The notes beneath the pieces were generated by a model. That model saw only the letters and a list, made by a program, of their open reading frames with translations, was not told the DNA's origin and ran no database searches. A DNA stretch of 64,000 bases from Chitinophagaceae bacterium. Lineage in GTDB: Bacteria > Bacteroidota > Bacteroidia > Chitinophagales > Chitinophagaceae. This document shows, piece by piece, positions 57,943 through 64,000 of this stretch; within the stretch, counting starts at the first letter, position 1; the number at the start of each line of letters is the position of its first letter. The position numbers and the translations under genes were made by a program. The stretch is taken from the NCBI GenBank assembly GCA_947446645.1, contig CANFHA010000010.1, forward strand, positions 62,001-126,000, in the 5' to 3' direction.

Positions 57943-60216
57943 ATGTTGAAGTTCATGAAGAATAAGATCCTGATACCGCTGGTTGTTGTGGGTATTCTCG
58001 CGGCTTTCTTTTCGTTTAAGTATAGCCGCGGTGGTGGACAAACATCGGAGGAGAAGAGGAAGATGGTAATAGAGGTGGTAATGAAGGTGATCAATGGCGG
58101 GCACTATTCACCAAAGCCCCTTGACGATACGTTTTCAACGCGGGTATACCACAAGATGCTCCATAATTTTGATTTTGATAAACTGTATTTCACGCAGGCT
58201 GACCACGCTAAACTGGCACAGTACGAGTTTAAGATTGACGATCAGCTTAAAAGCAATTCGATTGAGTTTTTCGATACGCTTGATGCCATCTACATCAGGA
58301 GGGCGGCAGCGGCTGAGAAGTATTATCCCGAGATTCTGGGTATAGCCTTCAACTTCGAAGATCATGAGGTACTACAGCTGAATCCTGAAAAGGAACAATA
58401 TGCCGCTGATGAGGCTGGGTTGAAGAACAGGTGGCGTCAATATCTTAAGTACAGAACACTGATCAAGTATGTAGATCTTAAAGACGAACAAGCTAAACTC
58501 AAGTCAAAGATCGACACGGGGCATTATGTGAAAATGACAGTTCCAAAGGAAAACGGTGGAGTGGTTTATGTAAACAAGGATAAGGCAGATACCATTAAAA
58601 CTCAGATCAAGACCGATGCGGAGCTTGAGGTTCAGGCCCGCGCTGATATCAAAAAGAGCTACGATCGCTACTTTACCCGTGTACACAAGTGGAAGGATGA
58701 TGACCGGTTTACGCTTTATGTAGACGCTATCACGGAAACTGAAGATCCGCATACGCAGTACTTCCCGCCAGATGATAAGAAAGATTTCGATGTATCTATG
58801 AGCGGCAGCTTTGTAGGGATAGGCGCAAAATTGAGCCCTGAAAATGATAAAGTGACAGTGTCATCTATCATTGTGGGCAGCCCCTCATGGAAACAAGGCG
58901 AGCTGAAGGCCGGCGATGAAATAACCAAAGTGGCGCAAGGCGAAGGTAAACCAGTGGATATAGCCGGTTATGAACTGAATGACGTAATAAAACTTATTCG
59001 CGGGCCTAAGGGCAGCGAGGTGCGCCTAACTGTGAAGCGGACTGACGGCTCTACCAAAGTGATACCAATCATGCGAGGTGTTATTGAAATCGAAGAGACA
59101 TTTGCAAAGTCGGCTATCATAAAGAGTAAAGAAGGGCCGGTTGGTTATATTTCATTGCCTGAATTCTATGCCGACTTTAACCACACCAGCGGCCGCACTT
59201 GCTCTGCCGACGTGGCAATTGAAGTTAAGAAACTGAAAGAGGCTGGTGTTACAGGTATCATACTTGATCTGCGCAACAATGGTGGTGGATCACTCGGTGA
59301 CGTGGTGGACATGGCTGGTTTGTTTGTGGGCCGTGGGCCCGTGGTGCAGGTAAAAAACAACAACTCTTCACCTTCAGTTTTAAGATCACAGCCAAGCGAT
59401 AGTGCGCTCTATTCAGGCCCGCTGGCGATAATGGTGAATGAAAACAGTGCATCTGCGTCTGAGATACTTGCAGCGGCTATGCAGGACTATAAGCGTGCGG
59501 TAATCGTAGGTGCAATGACTTATGGGAAGGGTACCGTGCAGAAAATGGTAGACCTCGACGGCATGGTAGACCCGATGACCCGCCTGCAAATGGCCAACGA
59601 CACTTCCGGCGCGCAGGGCTCTTCAATGGGTTCTTTGAAACTGACAATGGAGAAGTTCTACCGTGTGAACGGTGGTTCTACTCAGCTCAAGGGCGTTACT
59701 CCAGACATTACTATCCCAGATATTTATGACGGTTATGACGATGAGGAGCTTGGTGAGCGTCATAATAAGTCAGCGCTTGCCTGGGACGAGATTCCTGCTG
59801 CAAACTACAAGTCAACAAATAGTGTAGGCAATGTACGGCAGTTAGCTACGCTCAGTGAAAGCCGTATTGTGAGCAATCCTACTTTCAAGCTGATCCAGGA
59901 GAATTCTGAGATCATGAAGAAGAAAAAGGATGATAACAGGGTGTCACTGAACGAAGTGGAATTCAGGAAGGAGCAGGAAGAATTGAATGCAACTTCTAAA
60001 AAACTGGAAGAGATACAGAAAAAAGCAATAGTTCTGGAAATGGCAAACGCACCTGCTGATTTGAAAAGAATTAATGCAGATAGCAGCGCAATCACCAAGA
60101 ATAGAGACTGGCTGAAATTCCTTAGCAAAGACATTTATATTTCTGAAACAGTGAACATTATCAATGATCTGCCCAAAGGGACCATGAAGGTGAGCCTGGG
60201 AACAGGAATGAGATAA
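57943..60216 (+). CDS. prc: Carboxy-terminal processing protease (Prc/Tsp, S41)
   Basis: A 757-residue protease from ATG 57943; the track's TTG start lies 21 codons upstream, before the predicted -7 element. A signal anchor (ILIPLVVVGILAAFFSFKY) is followed by an N-terminal helical part (about 30-250), a PDZ domain (about 265-360; SFVGIGAKLSPENDKVTVSSIIVGSP), and the S41 core, with catalytic Ser in NENSASASEILAAAM and Lys in GAMTYGKGTVQKM. A C-terminal DUF3340-type region follows. It trims or degrades periplasmic proteins from the C-terminus, including peptidoglycan hydrolases in other species. A bidirectional terminator follows. Confidence 0.95.
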   Translation: MLKFMKNKILIPLVVVGILAAFFSFKYSRGGGQTSEEKRKMVIEVVMKVINGGHYSPKPLDDTFSTRVYHKMLHNFDFDKLYFTQADHAKLAQYEFKIDDQLKSNSIEFFDTLDAIYIRRAAAAEKYYPEILGIAFNFEDHEVLQLNPEKEQYAADEAGLKNRWRQYLKYRTLIKYVDLKDEQAKLKSKIDTGHYVKMTVPKENGGVVYVNKDKADTIKTQIKTDAELEVQARADIKKSYDRYFTRVHKWKDDDRFTLYVDAITETEDPHTQYFPPDDKKDFDVSMSGSFVGIGAKLSPENDKVTVSSIIVGSPSWKQGELKAGDEITKVAQGEGKPVDIAGYELNDVIKLIRGPKGSEVRLTVKRTDGSTKVIPIMRGVIEIEETFAKSAIIKSKEGPVGYISLPEFYADFNHTSGRTCSADVAIEVKKLKEAGVTGIILDLRNNGGGSLGDVVDMAGLFVGRGPVVQVKNNNSSPSVLRSQPSDSALYSGPLAIMVNENSASASEILAAAMQDYKRAVIVGAMTYGKGTVQKMVDLDGMVDPMTRLQMANDTSGAQGSSMGSLKLTMEKFYRVNGGSTQLKGVTPDITIPDIYDGYDDEELGERHNKSALAWDEIPAANYKSTNSVGNVRQLATLSESRIVSNPTFKLIQENSEIMKKKKDDNRVSLNEVEFRKEQEELNATSKKLEEIQKKAIVLEMANAPADLKRINADSSAITKNRDWLKFLSKDIYISETVNIINDLPKGTMKVSLGTGMR

Positions 60217-60237
60217 TAAGTAGTTCTTTGTCAGAGC

Positions 60238-60271
60238 AAAAAAAAGAGACTCATTGGAGTCTCTTTTTTTT
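60238..60271. terminator. Bidirectional terminator between prc and the mscS-like gene
   Basis: A perfect 15-base stem (AAAAAAAAGAGACTC with GAGTCTCTTTTTTTT) around ATTG lies between two convergent genes. It has A-runs on one side and T-runs on the other, so it can stop transcription in both directions. Confidence 0.93.
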
Positions 60272-60276
60272 GTGCG

Positions 60277-61416
60277 CTAACTGGTTCCTATTGGTGTTCC
60301 CAATGTTGCATTGGCCGTTGTGATTTCAAATATTTTCATGTTTACATCTCTTTTCAGGGTCACAAGAGAAGCATCATCTGGCAAAGGGTGGGGTAGCTGA
60401 TAGGAGATCGCCAACTGGAAAGTTTCTTTGTCAAAAGTTTCAATGTTTACTTCCACGGGTTCTTCGATATGGGGCACAGTTCGCACTGCGTCTTTTATCA
60501 TTTCTATTAACTTGGCCAGCGCTTCATGATTCAGGCCATATTTTATGTTTGCGAAAACTTTTACCCGGCGGCTGCTGCACGCTGAGAGGTTCACCAAATT
60601 CTGGCTTACCAGGTTTTGGTTAGGGATAATATAGGCAGATCCGTCCGCATTGCGCAGCCTTGTGCTCCGAAATCCTATTCGCTCGACTGTACCTTCCGTG
60701 TCTCCTAGCTTTATAATATCGCCGGTTTGAAAAGGCTTATCGGAGAGTATGGTAAAAGCAGCAAAAAAGTTTTCTACAGTTTCTTTGCCGGCCAGCGCTA
60801 TCGCTACTCCGCCTATTCCTAGTCCGGTAATGAGCGCAGGCACATTTACATGAAAAATACTGCCCATTATCCAGAATGCGCTGAGTGTCCAGAGCCCCAG
60901 TTTGGTCATTTCCTTTATCAGCGGGAACAGTTGGATACGGGAGTAATTTTTCTCTACCCTGGCCTTGTCCATTCTCAGGTAGTAGATAAAATCTACAAAA
61001 CTGGTGATCACCTTTGTAAAGAAAAGGATGAAAAGCAGGTAGAAGACATGATCCACTATGTCGCCGAGCCGTATGTTTATCTTCCCGTTACTGCCCATTG
61101 AGTGCCGGATGGCTATGCGGTCAAGCAGTGAATCCAATTGGTTGACAGCTACAAAATATAGAATGGTCTGAAGCAGCCTTTCTATCGGCTTAAACAGCAT
61201 TTCCCGTATGGTGCCCTTATGCTCTTTATAGTTGATCCGTGCCGAAAGACTGCTGCTGATACGTGTTAGTAATGCAGCCACCGGCCCTTTCAGCAGCATG
61301 GTTGCCGCCACAATGCCTATACACCATATATAGTTAGTCACTTTCTCTCCCATGTACACACGGTTGAAAAAGGAAAGGTCTACTTCTAATAGTAAGCTAC
61401 TCATCCTTATTTCCAT
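60277..61416 (-). CDS. MscS-family mechanosensitive channel
   Basis: A 379-residue inner-membrane channel with about five N-terminal helices. The pore-lining helix region is LITGLGIGGVAIALAGKETVENFFAAFTILSDKPFQTGDIIKLG, the MscS core with its glycine/alanine-rich TM3. A beta-domain follows (EGTVERIGFRSTRLRNADGSAYIIPNQ). It releases solutes on sudden osmotic downshift. The ATG at 61416 lies immediately after the dapD stop codon with no gap, so the two genes are translationally coupled. Confidence 0.93.
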   Translation of the reverse strand: MEIRMSSLLLEVDLSFFNRVYMGEKVTNYIWCIGIVAATMLLKGPVAALLTRISSSLSARINYKEHKGTIREMLFKPIERLLQTILYFVAVNQLDSLLDRIAIRHSMGSNGKINIRLGDIVDHVFYLLFILFFTKVITSFVDFIYYLRMDKARVEKNYSRIQLFPLIKEMTKLGLWTLSAFWIMGSIFHVNVPALITGLGIGGVAIALAGKETVENFFAAFTILSDKPFQTGDIIKLGDTEGTVERIGFRSTRLRNADGSAYIIPNQNLVSQNLVNLSACSSRRVKVFANIKYGLNHEALAKLIEMIKDAVRTVPHIEEPVEVNIETFDKETFQLAISYQLPHPLPDDASLVTLKRDVNMKIFEITTANATLGTPIGTS

Positions 61417-62235
61417 TTATACTGACACGTTAAATTCTCTAAGGGCTTCATTCAGGCTGGTCTTCAGGTCTGTAGATGGCTTGCGTGTGCCTATGATCAG
61501 CGCACAGCTTACCTGGTAGTCGCCGGCAGGGAATCGTTTTGTATAGCTTCCCGGTATCACTACACTGCGGGCCGGAATACGACCCTGGTATTCCACCGGT
61601 ATTGAGTTGCTGACGTCAATGATCTTGGTGGATTGTGTAAGCACTACATTCGCACCAAGCACGGCTTCTTTTTCCACTACTACACCTTCCACCACTATAC
61701 ACCTTGAACCTATAAAGCAGCCGTCTTCAATGATCACCGGAGATGCCTGAAGTGGTTCCAGCACACCACCTATGCCCACACCGCCGCTCAGGTGCACACC
61801 CTTGCCTATTTGCGCGCAAGATCCCACAGTGGCCCAGGTATCTACCATAGTGCCTTCATCCACGTAAGCGCCAATGTTTACGTAAGATGGCATCAGTATC
61901 ACATTCCTCGCTATGAACGCACCGTAGCGGGCCACAGCATGAGGCACTGCCCGCACACCCAGCGATGCGTAATCTTTTTTGAGTAGCATCTTGTCGTGAA
62001 ACTCAAAAGGTTCTACGTGCCATGTTTGCATTGGCTGTATGCCAAAATAAAGCAGTATTGCCTTTTTTATCCATTCCTGCACCTGCCATCCTTTATCTGT
62101 TGGTGTCGCTACGCGGAGCCTGCCTTTATCTACCTCTTCTATTACCGCCCTTATTGTCTCGCTGTAGGCCGGATCTTTTAGCAATTCCCGGTTTGCATAG
62201 GCGGCCTCTATTTGTTCTTGCCATTGTTGGTTCAT
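61417..62235 (-). CDS. dapD: 2,3,4,5-tetrahydropyridine-2,6-dicarboxylate N-succinyltransferase
   Basis: A 272-residue left-handed beta-helix acyltransferase. It has hexapeptide repeats through VNIGAYVDEGTMVDTWATVGSCAQIGKGVHLSGGVGIGGVLEPL, which also contain the DapD substrate-site residues, then IIEDGCFIGSRCIVVEGVVVEKEAVLGANVVLTQ. It succinylates the tetrahydrodipicolinate intermediate in lysine and meso-diaminopimelate synthesis, feeding peptidoglycan. It is directly followed by the mscS-like gene (zero-base gap). Confidence 0.96.
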   Translation of the reverse strand: MNQQWQEQIEAAYANRELLKDPAYSETIRAVIEEVDKGRLRVATPTDKGWQVQEWIKKAILLYFGIQPMQTWHVEPFEFHDKMLLKKDYASLGVRAVPHAVARYGAFIARNVILMPSYVNIGAYVDEGTMVDTWATVGSCAQIGKGVHLSGGVGIGGVLEPLQASPVIIEDGCFIGSRCIVVEGVVVEKEAVLGANVVLTQSTKIIDVSNSIPVEYQGRIPARSVVIPGSYTKRFPAGDYQVSCALIIGTRKPSTDLKTSLNEALREFNVSV

Positions 62236-62464
62236 GTCGTAAAAATAGGAAATCGACGTGGCATATGATTGCTGCCGGGCTATTATGTAATTTTCGGTGC
62301 TCTATGCAGGCCTGTGAAATCAGCACCGGATAAGTGTATGCTTCCGTTCAATAGCCACTTATAACCCTGACTTGTATGCGTACTGATGAGCAACTTGAAC
62401 GCAACTGGCCGTTAGCATTAGAAAAACCGGGCTTTTTTCCTTTTATTCGCAGATAATTTGCGCT
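62236..62464. other. dapD-gmk intergenic region with a nested inverted repeat
   Basis: Arms CGGTGCT (62295-62301) and AGCACCG (62322-62328) are exact inverses, and the loop contains the palindrome CAGGCCTG. It could be a leader hairpin or a regulator site for the divergent genes. I see nothing else here. Confidence 0.4.
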
Positions 62465-63034
62465 TTGGAAAACCGGAAAATAATAGTAATCACGGCACCC
62501 TCGGGTTCAGGAAAGACAACGTTGGTGAAACGTTTGCTGGCTGCATGTCCGCATCTTGCATTTTCTATTTCGGCATGTACCCGTAAGCCACGAGCCGGAG
62601 AGGTGCACGCAAGGGATTATTATTTTTATGAGGAAGCGGAATTTAAGCAGCTTATAGAAGAAGATGCATTTGTAGAATGGGAAATGGTATATACTGGCAA
62701 GTATTATGGAACACTCAGGTCTGAGATGGAACGTATCTGGAACGAAGGTAAATGCCCGCTGGTGGATATAGACGTGCAGGGCGCACTAGCCATAAGAGAT
62801 AAATTTCCTGCTGAAGCACTTACCATATTTATTGAGGCACCCTCCATTGAAGTACTGCGTGAGCGCCTGAAGTTAAGAGGTACCGAAACTGACCATAGCC
62901 TGGAAGAACGGGTTAACAAGGCCGTTGTCGAGCTTTCCTTTGCCCCTCAGTTCGATCGCATCATTATAAACGAAGACCTGGAAAAAGCTACTGCTGAATT
63001 AACCCATGTTGTAGAGAAATTTACAGGCTGTTAA
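62465..63034 (+). CDS. gmk: Guanylate kinase
   Basis: A 189-residue kinase. The P-loop is IIVITAPSGSGKTTLVKRLL, the GMP-binding region FSISACTRKPRAGEVHARDYYF and EWEMVYTGKYYGTL, and the lid LRERLKLRGTETDHSLEERVNKA. It phosphorylates GMP to GDP. The start is TTG 62465; no ATG occurs in frame before the P-loop. Confidence 0.96.
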   Translation: MENRKIIVITAPSGSGKTTLVKRLLAACPHLAFSISACTRKPRAGEVHARDYYFYEEAEFKQLIEEDAFVEWEMVYTGKYYGTLRSEMERIWNEGKCPLVDIDVQGALAIRDKFPAEALTIFIEAPSIEVLRERLKLRGTETDHSLEERVNKAVVELSFAPQFDRIIINEDLEKATAELTHVVEKFTGC

Positions 63035-63102
63035 TTTTCATCATGCAATAGTGGTATCTTTCAACACCATAAATAATTATTTTTGGGTATTATCTTGTAG
63101 TC

Positions 63103-64000
63103 ATGGCTAAAAAACAAAAAGTACAACCAGCGCCACAAACCACGGTTGAAAAACAAGTTCCGCAGTCGGGTCCGGTAGTAGCAAAGCCTAAACCCTGGTC
63201 GCTGAATGATTTTAAATTCCAGGCCACCTTCCTGGCCGTTCTGTGCGTTGTTATTTATTTCAATAGTTTCTTTAATGAGTTTGCGCACGACGACGGTATC
63301 GTGATCGTAAAGAACGAATACGTGCTGGAAGGATTTAACGGTCTCAAAGATATCTTTACAAAAGATGCCTACGACAGCTACTATAAACAACTGAACACTA
63401 CGAATCAGCTGGGTGGCGGCAGGTATCGTCCGCTATCCATTGCTACCTTCGCGGTTGAGCAGCAGTTCTTAGGAGCAGTGCCCTTGGACCGCATAGACAG
63501 CGTTCTAAAGCAAAGTATTTCCTACGGCGTTTCTGGTCCTCAGCAGTCCAGGCTGATAACGGCCATGCATGTGCGGCACGTTATTAATGTGCTTATCTAT
63601 GCCCTCTCTGTAGTCGTGCTCCTGTATTTCCTCCGGTACGTTGTGTTCAAAGACAACCCGCTCATGGCATTTATTGCTGCCATTCTTTTTGCAGTACACC
63701 CTATGCATACCGAGGTAGTGGCTAACGTAAAGAGCCGCGATGAAATTATGTCGCTCTTGTTTATGTGCCTCACGTTCATTTTTGCATTCAAATACGAGGA
63801 CAATAAGAAAAATGTATGGCTGCTTATGGCTGCGCTGGGCAGTTTTCTGCTGGCCTTCCTGTCAAAAGAATACGCCATCACTATTGTAGCACTATTGCCG
63901 CTGGCGCTTATCGCATTCAGGCAGTATTCTATTCCCAGGAGCATTACCGCTATTCTGCCATACCTCATTATAGTGACAGTATACCTGGGATTGAGGTTAA
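63103..64000 (+). CDS. TMTC-like polytopic membrane protein, N-terminal part
   Basis: The frame opens at ATG 63103 (MAKKQKVQPAPQTTVEK) and runs off the window after about 299 codons, which is why the track does not list it. After a charged N-terminus come several membrane helices. The first extracytoplasmic loop has FFNEFAHDDGIVIVKNEYVL, with the acidic pair typical of GT-C enzymes, and ILFAVHPMHTEVVANVKSRDEIMSLLF is the TMTC/O-mannosyltransferase-like motif. Related proteins carry C-terminal TPR repeats, which would lie outside this window. The exact substrate is unknown. Confidence 0.85.
   Translation, partial: MAKKQKVQPAPQTTVEKQVPQSGPVVAKPKPWSLNDFKFQATFLAVLCVVIYFNSFFNEFAHDDGIVIVKNEYVLEGFNGLKDIFTKDAYDSYYKQLNTTNQLGGGRYRPLSIATFAVEQQFLGAVPLDRIDSVLKQSISYGVSGPQQSRLITAMHVRHVINVLIYALSVVVLLYFLRYVVFKDNPLMAFIAAILFAVHPMHTEVVANVKSRDEIMSLLFMCLTFIFAFKYEDNKKNVWLLMAALGSFLLAFLSKEYAITIVALLPLALIAFRQYSIPRSITAILPYLIIVTVYLGLRL

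Noticed and set aside
1-64000. tRNA or rRNA genes
   Set aside because: No intergenic stretch shows a cloverleaf or an rRNA-like sequence on reading; a tRNA search program would be needed to be certain.

Overview
The window reads as one continuous stretch of a Bacteroidota chromosome, most likely from Chitinophagaceae or a close relative. The signs are type IX secretion (T9SS) substrates with type A and type B C-terminal domains, a PorP/SprF protein, a gldE-ssb-mutY block, a fused MurF-alanine racemase, a DarA/DarB dialkylresorcinol (flexirubin-type) gene pair, and -7 promoter elements of the form TAnnTTTG. I see no rRNA or tRNA gene, CRISPR array, prophage or insertion sequence. The family assignment is inference; the phylum-level signs are seen directly.

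Layout. 0-2.3 kb: the end of a PfkB kinase, a flavin reductase, a hicBA toxin-antitoxin pair and a YkuK-like protein. 2.5-10.6 kb: surface functions, namely a large SBBP/PKD T9SS substrate with its PorP/SprF partner, an OmpR-type response regulator and a TonB-dependent receptor. 11-15.7 kb: darB-darA, an Fe(II)/2-oxoglutarate oxygenase, cytidine deaminase, and a higBA locus whose toxin gene is cut by an in-frame stop. 15.7-16.6 kb is a long non-coding region with nested inverted repeats. 16.6-21.7 kb: a nucleoside transporter, a BlaI-M56 peptidase pair with two operators over its promoter, and an arsenic operon (arsR, arsM, an unlisted 46-residue membrane protein, arsC). 21.7-27.3 kb, minus strand: two T9SS type A exported proteins and a probable lipid A or lipid remodelling group (LpxR-like deacylase, LpxL-like acyltransferase, esterase). 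27.4-33.5 kb: a GlcNAc-kinase-like protein, MurF-Alr, NadD, a YtxH/holin/unknown envelope trio and a universal stress protein. 33.6-40.7 kb: a surface polysaccharide locus (initiating sugar transferase, polytopic membrane protein, double GT2, Wzt/Wzm ABC exporter, GT4). 40.7-47.2 kb: a TlpA-like oxidoreductase, two large outer-membrane barrel proteins and NadB. 47.2-50.4 kb: a two-propeller sensor gene broken by an in-frame TAA and by a -1 frameshift at a perfect A_AAA_AAG heptamer. 50.4-64 kb: mostly housekeeping genes (gldE, ssb, mutY, an MBL hydrolase, the transketolase N-half, dinB, aat, prc, mscS, dapD, gmk) and the start of a TMTC-like membrane protein.

How it fits together. Most of the window serves the cell envelope: T9SS export, outer-membrane receptors, lipid A and peptidoglycan work, and polysaccharide export. 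The most unusual items are the broken double-propeller sensor with its slippery heptamer, the nonsense-mutated HigB, the small membrane protein hidden in the ars operon, the nested repeats at 16.0-16.2 kb, a 16-mer shared by the two largest empty regions, and a set of genes whose -7 element ends only 4-9 bases before the start codon, which suggests leaderless mRNAs.
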